DNA from: Hyphomicrobiales bacterium
GTDB taxonomy: Bacteria > Pseudomonadota > Alphaproteobacteria > Rhizobiales > Xanthobacteraceae
Assembly: GCA_009377755.1 (NCBI GenBank)
Contig: WHTM01000014.1
Span: forward strand, 1-64,000
Reading direction: 5' to 3'
DNA: 64,000 bases
Notes under the pieces: generated by a model
Databases searched by the model: none
Told to the model about the DNA's origin: nothing
What the model saw: only the letters and a program-made list of their open reading frames with translations
In this document: in pieces, positions 44,793 to 55,880 of the stretch
How positions within the stretch are numbered: position 1 is the stretch's first letter
Layout: each line of letters starts with the position of its first letter
Position numbers and translations under genes: made by a program

Positions 44793-45806
44793 TCAACTCA
44801 ACAGCCCATAGGCATTGATGAGAGCGGTCCCGGGCAGCCCCTTCTTGTCGACCTCTTCGCCCTGCTGCTTGGCCAGCGTCTTGAAGATGCCGAGCCAGCG
44901 CGTGCGCTCCGCAGGAGCGAGCGAGATGATCTCGCGCTGCTTCTTGCCCGCCTCGTGCGCCTCCCCGTTCTTCTTGTCGTAGCTCCGCGCGCCGCCGAGA
45001 CTCATTTCCAGCCCGGTGGTGTCGTCGATGACCTTCTTGAGATCTGGCGCGAGGCCCTCGTAGCGCTTGCGGTTCATCGACACCAGGAACGGCGAACGGC
45101 CGAGCGGGGCGTCCACGGTCAGATATTTCACGACTTCGAGGAGCTTGAAGTCGAGCATCGCCGACAGCGGGATCATCGTCGCGTCGATCACGCCGCGCTC
45201 AAGTGCGTTGTAGATCTGCGTGACCGGCATGTCGACCGGCGTGGCTCCGAGCGCTGTGAGCTGTGCCGACTGCGCACGCGAGGGGGTGCGGATGCGCATG
45301 CCTTTCATGTCTTCAAGCGTGCGGATCGGCTTGGCGCGGCTCATGATGCCGGCCGTGTCCGAATTCCACAGCATCAGCACCTTCGCGTCCTTGAACTCCT
45401 GCGCAAAGAACTTGTCGAAGTTTGCCCAGAGCTTCCTGGTGCCGTCCTCGGCGCTGCTCGCCGTTCCCGGCAGCTCGGTCAGCGACATCATCGGGAAGTC
45501 GCCCGCGGTGTACCCCGGCAGCGTAAAGACGACATCGGCGATTCCCTGCACCATTTGCCGGTAGAGTTCAGGCGGCTTGCCGCCGAGCTGCATCGAGGGA
45601 AACATCCGCACGGTCAGTTGGCCGTTGCTCCGCTTGGCCACTTCCTTGGTCCACGGAGTGAGCGGGTCCACCCAGATGCTGTGCGAGGGCGGCACGAAGC
45701 TCGCGAGTTTCAATTCCTCAGCCGCCAGCGCCGGACCCCATGGCAGGGTCGAAGTCGCGGTGGCGGCAAGCGAGCCGGTCACGAATGTTCTGCGAGTGGT
45801 GTGCAT
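44793..45806 (-). CDS. dctP: TRAP transporter substrate-binding protein (DctP)
   Basis: A 337-residue periplasmic binding protein with a Tat-like signal (TRRTFVTGSLAATATS) rather than a plain Sec signal. Family features are LYRQMVQGIADVVFT, MKGMRIRTPSRA and VDMPVTQIYNALERGVID, where the conserved Arg in RIRTP contacts a carboxylate. The ligand is unknown. Its location between the two methylmalonyl-CoA mutase genes raises the possibility of a short-chain or dicarboxylic acid (inference). Confidence 0.92.
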   Translation of the reverse strand: MHTTRRTFVTGSLAATATSTLPWGPALAAEELKLASFVPPSHSIWVDPLTPWTKEVAKRSNGQLTVRMFPSMQLGGKPPELYRQMVQGIADVVFTLPGYTAGDFPMMSLTELPGTASSAEDGTRKLWANFDKFFAQEFKDAKVLMLWNSDTAGIMSRAKPIRTLEDMKGMRIRTPSRAQSAQLTALGATPVDMPVTQIYNALERGVIDATMIPLSAMLDFKLLEVVKYLTVDAPLGRSPFLVSMNRKRYEGLAPDLKKVIDDTTGLEMSLGGARSYDKKNGEAHEAGKKQREIISLAPAERTRWLGIFKTLAKQQGEEVDKKGLPGTALINAYGLLS

Positions 45807-46064
45807 GCGAAGTCCTCCCTGGATAACGACATCGGCGCCGATGATTCGTTCATCGTCCCGATATCAGCATTGGGCATCACGGCCTCCAGCGGATTCAACA
45901 CCGCAGCCGCTTGGTTCATGCCCGGCATCGTACCGGCGCCGGGACGCCCGTCAATCTCGCTCCCTAATCCCGCCTTCAAACATGGCGCCAAACGCGAACT
46001 TGAACTACATATGTGAGGCGCGCGCTTTGGTCGCACTGTCGCGATGACAGATGAGTAGCCGCCG

Positions 46065-48224
<2,160 letters not shown>

Positions 48225-48812
48225 TCAGTCGAGTTCGGCGAGGCTGATCGAAAAGCCGGGTAGTGCCGGCGTGATCAATTGGTCCTGCCGGCGGCGCTCG
48301 TCGATCGACGACCAATTATCCCCGGACGGACCGGTGTGAACCCATGTGATGCGCTCGTTGGCATCGATAACCCAGAATTCGCGAATGCCATGCCGCGCAT
48401 AGAGCCGGGCCTTAACCTTACGATCATAGGCCATGCTCGACACGGCGACTTCAACAAGCAGAAGTGCGTCCTTTGCGGTGGGGCGCGCAAAACCCTTCGG
48501 TTCGGTGTTGTAAACGGATCGCGCGACGACACAGATATCTGGGTCAACCAAAATATCGTCTGCGAGTTGCAGCGTATTCTCCACGCCCACCACAAGGCCG
48601 TCCGGCGCGGCGCGGACCATCGCCATTGCTAAAAGGCTCTTGATGATGTCGTGCAGCGGGCCCTTTGCCGCCATCATGACGAATTCACCCTCGATCAGCT
48701 CGAAGTTTTCGTCCTCGCCGATGACCCCGGCGTCAATCATGCGGCGGACGTCCTCGACGGTGAACGCCCGTCGGGGAAAGCCTTCGGCAGCTTGAGTCCA
48801 GGCTACGTTCAT
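48225..48812 (-). CDS. Uma2-family (DUF820) putative restriction-like endonuclease
   Basis: A 195-residue PD-(D/E)xK-fold protein of the Uma2/DUF820 family. The putative active-site residues are in FELIEGEFV, VDPDICVV and LLVEVAVSS...YDRKVKARLYA. The biological role of these proteins is not settled; they are typically laterally mobile and abundant in cyanobacteria and some alphaproteobacteria. It ends at the base next to the scpA stop and is an accessory insertion between scpA and meaB. Confidence 0.85.
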   Translation of the reverse strand: MNVAWTQAAEGFPRRAFTVEDVRRMIDAGVIGEDENFELIEGEFVMMAAKGPLHDIIKSLLAMAMVRAAPDGLVVGVENTLQLADDILVDPDICVVARSVYNTEPKGFARPTAKDALLLVEVAVSSMAYDRKVKARLYARHGIREFWVIDANERITWVHTGPSGDNWSSIDERRRQDQLITPALPGFSISLAELD

Positions 48813-48844
48813 GGTGGTATCCCATTCTTGCAGCCCAATATAGC

Positions 48845-49390
48845 ATGATCAGCATGACCTATCCACGATCGAGGTTGCTGCGGCTGGGCCAGACTGCATT
48901 GGCCCTCTCCGTCTCCCTGCTGCTCGCCGGCTGCTTCACCTCTTCGCAACCGAAGTTCACGCTGGCGAGCGCCGTCCCAGCGCTCGGCAACGGTGGACGC
49001 TATATCGTGTACCAGCGCAACAGCGACGGCAGCTTTCAGCGTGACGAATCATTCGAGATGCGCGGGCGCGCCGACCGCGGCTACGACTACATCGAGGACA
49101 AGGGCAAGGTTACGCCGGTCTCGCTGCACCGGATCGGACCCGACCGCTATGTCGCGCAGGCGATCCGCGAGGACGGCAAGACCGCCGACTACCTGGTGCT
49201 GCGCCTGCGCGGCAACGAGGTGCTGAGCTACGGACCGGACTGCGCCAAGCAGGATGCCGCAAAGCTCAAGGGCCTTGGGGTCGAAATCCGCGACAAGACC
49301 ACCTGCGTGATCGACAGGGTGGCCGACCCGGCCGCATTGTTCGCGACGCTGGAACTCGGCGAGCCGGGCGTCAAGATGGTGCGGGAATAG
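48845..49390 (+). CDS. Putative lipoprotein
   Basis: A 181-residue protein with a lipoprotein signal ending LLLAGC (Cys about residue 30), so it is lipid-anchored in the envelope. The mature part (GGRYIVYQRNSDGSFQRD, RIGPDRYVAQAIREDGK, YLVLRLRGNEVLSYGPDC) suggests a small beta-rich domain. I do not recognise a family. The start could be the ATG at 48845 or 48854. It lies between Uma2 and meaB. Confidence 0.75.
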   Translation: MISMTYPRSRLLRLGQTALALSVSLLLAGCFTSSQPKFTLASAVPALGNGGRYIVYQRNSDGSFQRDESFEMRGRADRGYDYIEDKGKVTPVSLHRIGPDRYVAQAIREDGKTADYLVLRLRGNEVLSYGPDCAKQDAAKLKGLGVEIRDKTTCVIDRVADPAALFATLELGEPGVKMVRE

Positions 49391-49423
49391 CCCGCTGACC
49401 GGTCGGACAAGGCAAATCGACGC

Positions 49424-49642
49424 TTGAACGGGATGGAAACAACAGTCGGCTCCTGCCTATTGATTTTTCAATGCAAAATAGCGATCGTTAACCTTGCGAA
49501 GGATGCTCTGCACCACGGTCTTTCCGCGTATGACATGATTTACGTGCTCCTCACGCACGAGCATCGTCTGTCTCTTGCGACGATAGATCAAGCCATGCGT
49601 ACTGTGGCACGTGGTCTTGATATCTCCGTCCTTCCGGCCTGA
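49424..49642 (+). CDS. Doubtful small hypothetical protein
   Basis: A 72-codon frame starting with TTG (or ATG at 49433). The second half (DALHHGLSAYDMIYVLLTHE, RLSLATIDQAMRTVARGLD) reads like a helical protein, but codon use is less GC3-rich than the neighbours and the family is not recognised. It ends 9 bp before meaB. It could be a recent acquisition or non-coding. Confidence 0.25.
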   Translation: MNGMETTVGSCLLIFQCKIAIVNLAKDALHHGLSAYDMIYVLLTHEHRLSLATIDQAMRTVARGLDISVLPA

Positions 49643-49651
49643 CGGCTTCCC

Positions 49652-50644
49652 ATGCCGGCTCCTCCCCCCATCCCCGACCTCCACGCCCTCGCCCGCGGCA
49701 TTCGCGCCGGCGATCGTGCGGTGCTGGCGCGGGCGATCACGTTGATCGAGAGCAAGCGGGCGGATCACCGCCGGGCGGCGCACCGGCTGGTGCAGGAACT
49801 GCTGCCCGAGACCGGCAAGGCGATCCGCGTGGGGATCACCGGCGCGCCGGGGGTCGGCAAGTCGACCGCGATCGATACGCTCGGCTCGCACGTCACCGCC
49901 GAGGGTCACAAGGTCGCGGTATTGGCTGTCGATCCGTCCTCGGCGCTTACCGGCGGCTCGATCCTCGGCGACAAGACGCGCATGGCGCGGCTCGCCGCCG
50001 ATCCCAACGTCTTCGTGCGCCCGTCGCCCGCTTCCGGCACGCTCGGCGGCGTTGCCGCCACCACGCGCGAGGCCCTGCTGCTGTGCGAAGCCGCAGGCTT
50101 CGACGTCATCCTGGTGGAGACCGTCGGCATCGGCCAATCGGAAACCGCCGTCGCCGATCTCACCGACTTTTTTCTCGTCCTGATGCTGCCCGGTGCCGGC
50201 GACGAACTCCAGGGCCTGAAGAAAGGCATCATCGAGCTCGCGGACATGATCGCCGTCACCAAGGCTGACGGAGACAACCGCGAACGCGCATCGGCCACCG
50301 CGGCTGAATACCGCGCCGCCTTGCACATCCTCACCCCGCGCTCGCCAGACTGGACACCGCCGGTGCTGACGTTCTCCGGTCTCACCGGCGACGGGATCGC
50401 CGCGCTGTGGCAGCGGGTGCTCGATCATCAGGCGCGGCTTACGCGCTCCGGCGCGCACGCGGCGCGGCGGCGGGCGCAGCAGGTGAAATGGATGTGGGCG
50501 CTGCTGGAGGAGCGGCTGTTGGCGCCGCTGCGGACCGATACGACGTTAAAGGCGAAGCTCCCGCAGATCGAGACCGCCGTCGCCGAAGGCCGGCTTACGC
50601 CGGTCCTGGCGGTCGACGAGATCGCGGCCGTACTGAAACGCTGA
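49652..50644 (+). CDS. meaB: Methylmalonyl-CoA mutase-associated GTPase MeaB
   Basis: A 330-residue G3E-family GTPase that loads and protects adenosylcobalamin on methylmalonyl-CoA mutase. Walker A is GAPGVGKST (64-72), followed by VLAVDPSSALTGGSILGDKTRM, ETVGIGQSE (switch region) and VTKADGDN. It completes the mutA-scpA-meaB set, all on the plus strand but interrupted by unrelated genes. Confidence 0.95.
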   Translation: MPAPPPIPDLHALARGIRAGDRAVLARAITLIESKRADHRRAAHRLVQELLPETGKAIRVGITGAPGVGKSTAIDTLGSHVTAEGHKVAVLAVDPSSALTGGSILGDKTRMARLAADPNVFVRPSPASGTLGGVAATTREALLLCEAAGFDVILVETVGIGQSETAVADLTDFFLVLMLPGAGDELQGLKKGIIELADMIAVTKADGDNRERASATAAEYRAALHILTPRSPDWTPPVLTFSGLTGDGIAALWQRVLDHQARLTRSGAHAARRRAQQVKWMWALLEERLLAPLRTDTTLKAKLPQIETAVAEGRLTPVLAVDEIAAVLKR

Positions 50645-50663
50645 CGGCGGCCAAGGCGGATCG

Positions 50664-51296
50664 ATGCGCACCATCCTCATCACCGGCTTCGGGCCATTTC
50701 CAACCGCGCCGTTCAATCCCACCGAACCGCTGGTGCGCCGGCTCGCTCGCGAGCGCCAGCCGGCGGTGGCAGATGTGAAGATCGTGCCGCACATCTTCCG
50801 CACCAGCTACGCCGCGGTTGACCGCGACCTGCCGTCTTTGCTCCGCACACACAAGCCGGACGCGATCCTGATGTTCGGGCTTGCCACGCGTACCGTGCAT
50901 CTGCGCATCGAGACTTCGGCGCGCAATGCGGTGGCGGGTGCGGCCGACGCCGATCGCCATGCGCCGAACATACGCGTCGTCGACCGCGATCAACCGCGCA
51001 GACTCGCTTTGCGAACGCCGGCGCGGCGCCTGCTCGCCAGCGCCCGCGCCGCGCATGTGCCGGCGGCGCTGTCGCGCGATGCAGGACGCTATCTCTGCAA
51101 CTATCTGTGCTGGCGCGCGACCGAGGCAGCGCACGCGAAGGACGGCCCCCGTCTTGCCGCCTTCATTCATGTGCCGCTCGTCCGGCGTGGGCAGATCCCG
51201 GCCCACCGCAAAAAAAAGAACCATGTGACAATGGCCGATTTGGCCCGGGCGGGCCGCGGATTTCTGCGCGTCATCGCGTCGGCGGGGCGGCGTTAA
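50664..51296 (+). CDS. pcp: Pyroglutamyl-peptidase I family protein (C15)
   Basis: A 210-residue cysteine peptidase of family C15, which removes N-terminal pyroglutamate. The opening TILITGFGPFPTAPFNPTEP, read as GFGPFPTAPFNPTEP, is diagnostic, and the triad is present: Glu83 (RIETSARN), Cys145 (GRYLCNYLCW) and His169 (FIHVPL). It begins 20 bp after meaB. The C-terminal tail is Arg/Lys-rich. Confidence 0.88.
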   Translation: MRTILITGFGPFPTAPFNPTEPLVRRLARERQPAVADVKIVPHIFRTSYAAVDRDLPSLLRTHKPDAILMFGLATRTVHLRIETSARNAVAGAADADRHAPNIRVVDRDQPRRLALRTPARRLLASARAAHVPAALSRDAGRYLCNYLCWRATEAAHAKDGPRLAAFIHVPLVRRGQIPAHRKKKNHVTMADLARAGRGFLRVIASAGRR

Positions 51297-51364
51297 CCTC
51301 GTGAACGCAAAAGTGGCCCGCGTCATGAACAAAGCCGATCGCGCACGTGTAAGATGGGCGGCGT

Positions 51365-52714
51365 ATGAGTCTCGACCGCCGTCAATTTCTAACCGCCACC
51401 GCAGCCGGCGCCACCGCGTTGGCGGCCGCGCCGGTCCTGTCCGCGCCGCTGTCGAAGTTCGGCCTCGATGCGGGCAGCTTTGGCGTCCGCCCCGGATCAC
51501 CCGATGATCAGAGCCGCGCCTTGCAGCGCGCGATCGATCGAGCCGCCGGGAACCGTGTCCCGCTGATGCTTGCGCCTGGCGACTATAAGGCCGGCGACCT
51601 GAAGCTGCCCACCGGCGCCAATGTTGTCGGGGTACGCGGTGCGACGCGGCTGGTTTCGACGAGCGGCCTGTCTCTCTTCACCGCCGACCACGCCGATACC
51701 GTTTCGCTGACCGGTCTCGTACTCGACGGCGGCGGGCTGACGCTGCCGGACCGCCGCGGCCTCGTGTACATGGTCGCCGCGCGCGGCATTCGCATCACCG
51801 ACTGCGCAATCATCCGCGCCGGTGGCAACGGCATCGTAGTCGAACAGAGCGACGGCTCGGTGACGCACACCACTATTTCGGACGCCGCCAATGTTGCGCT
51901 ATTCTCGCGTGATGCTCTGGGCCTCATCATTGCAAGCAACGTCATCCGCGGATCCGGCAACGGCGGCATCCATATCTGGCAGAGCGACAACCGCGACGAC
52001 GGCAGCAAGATCGTCGACAATAGGGTCGAGGATACGTCGGCGCGCGCCGGGGGCTCCGGGCAGAACGGCAACGCCATCAATATCTTCCGCGCCGCCAATG
52101 TAATCGTGCGCGGCAACCACATCCGCAACGCGGCGTTCTCGGCGGTTCGCGGCAACGCCGCTTCCAACATCCAGATCGTCGGCAATAATTGCGGCGCGCT
52201 CGACGAGGCCGCCATCTATTCCGAATTCGCCTTCGAGGGCGCGGTGATCGCCGACAACATCGTCGACGGCGCCGGCACCGGAGTTTCCGTCACCAATTTC
52301 AACGACGGCGGCCGGCTTGCCACCGTGCGCGGCAACCTGATCCGCAATGTCGCCGCACGGCGGCCGGGTACGCCCGAACAGGAGGAAGGCATCGGCATCA
52401 CGGTCGAGGCCGACACCACGGTCTCCGGCAACGTGATCGAGACCGCGGCCAATGCCGGCATCAGCGCCGGCTGGGGCACGTATCTTCGCAACGTCGCGGT
52501 GACCGGCAACGTGGTGCGCGCGGCGGGCTATGGCGTCGCCGTGTCGGTGTCTCCCGGCGCGGGTGATGCGGTCATCGCCAGCAATATCATCTCCGGCGCG
52601 CGGCGCGCGGCAATCGTCGGCATGGACCATCGGACCGTCGTGACCGGCGACCTCGCCAAGGGAGACGCCTCACGGTATCCTCAGCTCAGGATCCATGGCA
52701 ATCAGGTCAGCTAG
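51365..52714 (+). CDS. Tat-exported parallel beta-helix protein (TIGR03808 family)
   Basis: A 449-residue protein with a Tat signal (SLDRRQFLTATAAGATALAA) followed by a right-handed parallel beta-helix of many NxI/VxGN-type turns, e.g. IASNVIRGSGNGGIHIWQSD, IVRGNHIRNAAFSAVRGN and VSGNVIETAANAGIS. This matches TIGR03808, a family of unknown function found mainly in Bradyrhizobiaceae-like bacteria. It resembles pectate-lyase-fold proteins and may bind or cleave a polysaccharide (inference). Two palindromic elements follow the gene. Confidence 0.88.
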   Translation: MSLDRRQFLTATAAGATALAAAPVLSAPLSKFGLDAGSFGVRPGSPDDQSRALQRAIDRAAGNRVPLMLAPGDYKAGDLKLPTGANVVGVRGATRLVSTSGLSLFTADHADTVSLTGLVLDGGGLTLPDRRGLVYMVAARGIRITDCAIIRAGGNGIVVEQSDGSVTHTTISDAANVALFSRDALGLIIASNVIRGSGNGGIHIWQSDNRDDGSKIVDNRVEDTSARAGGSGQNGNAINIFRAANVIVRGNHIRNAAFSAVRGNAASNIQIVGNNCGALDEAAIYSEFAFEGAVIADNIVDGAGTGVSVTNFNDGGRLATVRGNLIRNVAARRPGTPEQEEGIGITVEADTTVSGNVIETAANAGISAGWGTYLRNVAVTGNVVRAAGYGVAVSVSPGAGDAVIASNIISGARRAAIVGMDHRTVVTGDLAKGDASRYPQLRIHGNQVS

Positions 52715-52729
52715 CCTCCGGCCGAGAAG

Positions 52730-52807
52730 CTAGTATCCCGGTTCCGACGTTCGTATCCCATTGCAGCACGCGCTCGTACGAACGTCGGAACCAAAGGGAC
52801 ACTAGCA
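52730..52807. repeat. Palindromic element C (CTAGT ... ACTAG)
   Basis: Inner arms GTTCCGACGTTCGTA (52741-52755) and TACGAACGTCGGAAC (52777-52791) are exact 15-bp inverted copies with a 21-base loop; the ends are CTAGT (52730-52734) and ACTAG (52803-52807), separated from the inner stem by unequal bulges. It is followed 13 bp later by element B of the same architecture. Confidence 0.7.
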
Positions 52808-52820
52808 ACTATATGATTCT

Positions 52821-52898
52821 AGTGTGGCTTTGGATTTGACGTTCCTACGAAGGACTCGCCGCAATGCCGGTAGGAACGTCAAATCGGCCACACTAGCG
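52821..52898. repeat. Palindromic element B (CTAGTGTGGC ... GCCACACTAG)
   Basis: Outer arms CTAGTGTGGC (52821-52830) / GCCACACTAG (52889-52898) and inner arms GATTTGACGTTCCTA (52835-52849) / TAGGAACGTCAAATC (52873-52887) are exact inverted copies, with bulges of 4 and 1 bases and a 23-base loop. It is the best-preserved of the three family members in the window. Confidence 0.75.
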
Positions 52899-52951
52899 CT
52901 CCAGAATTTGCCAGCCGGTGCGTTTATCGGACCACCGGCGGCCTGAGGGCG

Positions 52952-53827
52952 ATGACAACGGCGGTGCGATCGGTCACAGTTCCGGCGGAAATGCTTCGTA
53001 CGGCCGTATCCATGTCCGTCATGTCGTTCCTGATCCGGTCCCCCTCTCGCCGCATTCGCCGCAACCTGATGACCCTGGCATTTCTGGTACTCTTCGTTCT
53101 CCCGCTGCTGGCCCGCGCGGCGGTCTACGCCATGAACGGCGGACCGCGCAGCTGGCGCGACGCCGACTGGTCGAGCATCCGCAGTCTTCCGCCGGCCGCC
53201 CGGCACCCGGATGCACGCCTGATCGTCTATTCGGGCCGCACGGGCGGCTGGAAGGGCGTCCTCTCTGTGCACACCTGGCTCGTGCTCAAGCGCGCCAACG
53301 CATCGAACTGGACCCGCTACGACGTGGTCGGCTGGGGGACGCCGTTGCGCACCAACGGCTGGGCGCCGGACGGACGCTGGTACGGCAACCAACCGACGGT
53401 CATCGTCGATCTGAAGGGCGCCGCGGCCGAAGCACTGCTGCCGAAGATCGAAGCTGCGGTGCAGAGCTATGAATTCCGCCACGCCGGCACCTATCGCATG
53501 TGGCCGGGGCCGAACAGCAACTCGTTCGTCGCCGCCACATTGCGCGCCGTGCCAGAAATCGGCGTTGCGCTGCCGTCGAACGCGATCGGCCGCGACTTCC
53601 GGCCGCATCCCTACTTCGGTTTGACCGACAGCCGCACCGGCATCGAGGCGAGCCTGTGGGGGATGCTCGGCGCCAAGCTCGGCTGGGTCGAAGGGTTCGA
53701 GATCAATCTCCTCGGCCTGGTCGCAGGCATCGATGTCCGCAATCCGGCGGTGAAGCTGCCCGGGTTCGGTCGCATCGGCATGGATAGGCACACCGCGATT
53801 GCGGCGCCGGCGCGAACCGACCCATAA
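52952..53827 (+). CDS. DUF3750 domain-containing protein
   Basis: A protein of up to 291 residues with an N-terminal membrane segment (about 40-58) and a periplasmic DUF3750 domain: WKGVLSVHTWLVLKRANASN, GWGTPLRTNGWAPDGRWYGN and the later YRMWPGPNSNSFVA. The HTW and PGPNS(C/N)TF motifs resemble papain-like (NlpC/P60-related) folds, but here the usual catalytic residues cannot be assigned with certainty. Several in-frame ATGs (52952, 53012, 53021, 53069) leave the start open; 52952 has GAGGG close upstream. Confidence 0.78.
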   Translation: MTTAVRSVTVPAEMLRTAVSMSVMSFLIRSPSRRIRRNLMTLAFLVLFVLPLLARAAVYAMNGGPRSWRDADWSSIRSLPPAARHPDARLIVYSGRTGGWKGVLSVHTWLVLKRANASNWTRYDVVGWGTPLRTNGWAPDGRWYGNQPTVIVDLKGAAAEALLPKIEAAVQSYEFRHAGTYRMWPGPNSNSFVAATLRAVPEIGVALPSNAIGRDFRPHPYFGLTDSRTGIEASLWGMLGAKLGWVEGFEINLLGLVAGIDVRNPAVKLPGFGRIGMDRHTAIAAPARTDP

Positions 53828-53928
53828 CAAAGCCCTCACGGCAAATTGTATCAGAGGTATCGGTCGTCAGGTGACGGCCGCGCCGCTTCGTGCCAGCTTG
53901 CAAATCCGCTTCGATCGAGACAATCAGA

Positions 53929-54903
53929 ATGCGCGATCCCCGCCCGTTGCTTGAGCAGATCCCCTTTCCTGCCCTGCGCCGCCGGCGGCTGGCCACGCTG
54001 CAGGTCAACGTCGGCTATCGCTGCAACCAGTCCTGCGTGCATTGCCACGTCAGCGCCAGTCCGCACCGCACCGAGGAAATGTCGGGCGAGGTCGCCGACA
54101 CAGTCATCGCCTTCATCGAGCGCGAGCGCGTCTTCACGCTCGACATCACGGGCGGCGCGCCGGAGCTCAACCGCCATTTCCGCCGCATGGTCGTCGCCGC
54201 GCGCAACGTCGGCGTGAAGGTGATGGACCGCTGCAACCTCACCATCCTGGAGAGTCCCGGGCAGGAAGACCTTGCCGATTTTCTTGCCGCCCAGCACGTC
54301 GTCATCATCGCCTCGATGCCCTGCTACCTGGAGGACAATGTCGAGCGGCAACGCGGCAAGGGCGTCTTCGCCGGCTCGATCCGCGGCCTGCAACGCCTCA
54401 ACGCCCTCGGCTACGGGCATGATGGCACTGGCCTTGAGCTCAATCTCGTCTACAACCCGCAGGGACCTTCGCTGCCGCCGCCGCAGGAGGCGCTCGAAGC
54501 TGATTACCGCCGCGTGCTCGGCGAGCAGTACGGTATCGTCTTCAACCGACTCTACACGCTTGCCAACATGCCGATCCAGCGCTTCGGCTCGACGTTGATC
54601 AGCAAGGGCGAGTTCGGCCGTTATCTTGACCTGCTGCAGCAGGCACACATGGACGCCAATCTCGGCAACGTCATGTGCCGCGACCTGATCTCGGTCGACT
54701 ATCGCGGCTATTTGTACGATTGCGACTTCAATCAGATGCTCGACATGCCGCTGGTGCGCAAAGGCGGTGCGCGCATATACCTCTCCGAGCTGAACGCCGG
54801 CGAGATCGACGGGCGGCCGATCCGGGTCGCCGGCCACTGCTTCGGCTGTACCGCGGGCCAGGGGTCGAGTTGCGGCGGGGCCCTGCAGGACGCCGCGGAA
54901 TGA
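53929..54903 (+). CDS. arsS: Arsenosugar biosynthesis radical SAM protein ArsS
   Basis: A 324-residue radical SAM enzyme. The 4Fe-4S cysteines are Cys32, Cys36 and Cys39 in CNQSCVHCH, followed by DITGGAPELN. C-terminal Cys clusters (CRDLISVDYRGYLYDCDFNQ, HCFGCTAGQGSSC) fit an auxiliary site. ArsS family members add the adenosyl-derived 5'-deoxyadenosyl group to dimethylarsenite on the way to arsenosugars. I use the ATG at 53929; the GTG at 53890 is alternative. The stop overlaps the next gene (ATGA), and two TIGR0428x glycosyltransferases follow. No arsM methylase lies in this window. Confidence 0.9.
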   Translation: MRDPRPLLEQIPFPALRRRRLATLQVNVGYRCNQSCVHCHVSASPHRTEEMSGEVADTVIAFIERERVFTLDITGGAPELNRHFRRMVVAARNVGVKVMDRCNLTILESPGQEDLADFLAAQHVVIIASMPCYLEDNVERQRGKGVFAGSIRGLQRLNALGYGHDGTGLELNLVYNPQGPSLPPPQEALEADYRRVLGEQYGIVFNRLYTLANMPIQRFGSTLISKGEFGRYLDLLQQAHMDANLGNVMCRDLISVDYRGYLYDCDFNQMLDMPLVRKGGARIYLSELNAGEIDGRPIRVAGHCFGCTAGQGSSCGGALQDAAE

Positions 54904-55868
54904 CCGCGCCTGTTGATGCACCGACGGCCGCCGGGCGGATGTGCCCGTGCGACTATCGCTATGCGGCGTCGGTGTTCGACGGCCCGGCCGATCTGCATGC
55001 CGAAGTGCTCTACGTGGTCGGCGGTCTCTACGGCAACATCGCCGCGCTCGACGCCATCGAGACGTTGGCGGGGCAAGAGTCCGAGCCGGTGACGATCGTG
55101 TTCAACGGCGACTTTCACTGGTTCGATGCCGAGCCCGGCTGGTTCGCGGCAATCGACAACCGGATCGCCCGCTACCCGGCGCTGCGCGGCAACATCGAGA
55201 CGGAGATCGCCCGGGCGAATGACATCGGCGCCGGCTGCGGCTGCGCCTATCCGGCCAATGTCGCGGGCAATGTCGTGACGTGGTCGAACGCAATCCTTGC
55301 CGAGCTCCGTGATGTGCTGGCGCCGGACCGTGCCGGACGTTTGGGCGCGCTGCCGATGCATCTCGTCGCTGCGGTCGGCGGATTGCGGGTCGGCGTCGTG
55401 CACGGCGACGCCACCTCACTCGCCGGTTGGAATTTCGCGCACGATCGGCTTGCCGATCCGGCGCGGCGCGCGGAACTCCCGGCGCTGCATGAGGCGTCGA
55501 CCATCGACGTCTTCACCTCAACCCACACCTGCCTTGCCGCGCTATGCGACGTCCTTGGACCAAACCGGGTGACCGTGATCAACAACGGCGCCGCGGGGAT
55601 GCCGAATTTTTCCGGCGCACGCTTCGGCGTGATCACGCGTATCGCCACGCACCCGTCGCCGCATCCGCCGCTCTACGGCCTGGTGCGCGACGGTGTATGC
55701 ATCGATGCCCTGGCGATCCGCTACGACACCGATTTCTTCCGGCGCGATTTCCTCGCCCGCTGGCCGGAGGGCTCGCCCGCACACCTCTCCTACTTCCGCC
55801 GGCTCATGCACGGCCCCGACCACACGATCGAAGCCGCAGTGCTGGCGCGCGACGTGATGGCCGCGTGA
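54900..55868 (+). CDS. Divergent metallophosphoesterase-like protein in the arsenosugar operon
   Basis: A 322-residue protein beginning 4 bases inside the arsS stop. Its segments line up with the calcineurin-like phosphoesterase fold, but most metal ligands differ: motif I reads VGGLYGNIAALDAI where DxHGN is expected, motif II is FNGDFHWFD (GDxxD kept in part), motif III is GNIE where GNHE is expected, and later HGDATS and STHTC stand for the last two motifs. It may therefore bind metals differently or act on an unusual substrate. Its fixed place between arsS and the glycosyltransferases suggests a step in arsenosugar synthesis, perhaps dephosphorylation (inference). Confidence 0.7.
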   Translation: MTAPVDAPTAAGRMCPCDYRYAASVFDGPADLHAEVLYVVGGLYGNIAALDAIETLAGQESEPVTIVFNGDFHWFDAEPGWFAAIDNRIARYPALRGNIETEIARANDIGAGCGCAYPANVAGNVVTWSNAILAELRDVLAPDRAGRLGALPMHLVAAVGGLRVGVVHGDATSLAGWNFAHDRLADPARRAELPALHEASTIDVFTSTHTCLAALCDVLGPNRVTVINNGAAGMPNFSGARFGVITRIATHPSPHPPLYGLVRDGVCIDALAIRYDTDFFRRDFLARWPEGSPAHLSYFRRLMHGPDHTIEAAVLARDVMAA

Positions 55869-55880
55869 GGTCGCGGTGCT

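Noticed and set aside
45807-46064. Possible cobalamin riboswitch before scpA
   Set aside because: I looked for the conserved B12-box and GCCACTG-type core and found neither; the 258 bp look like two ordinary divergent promoters.
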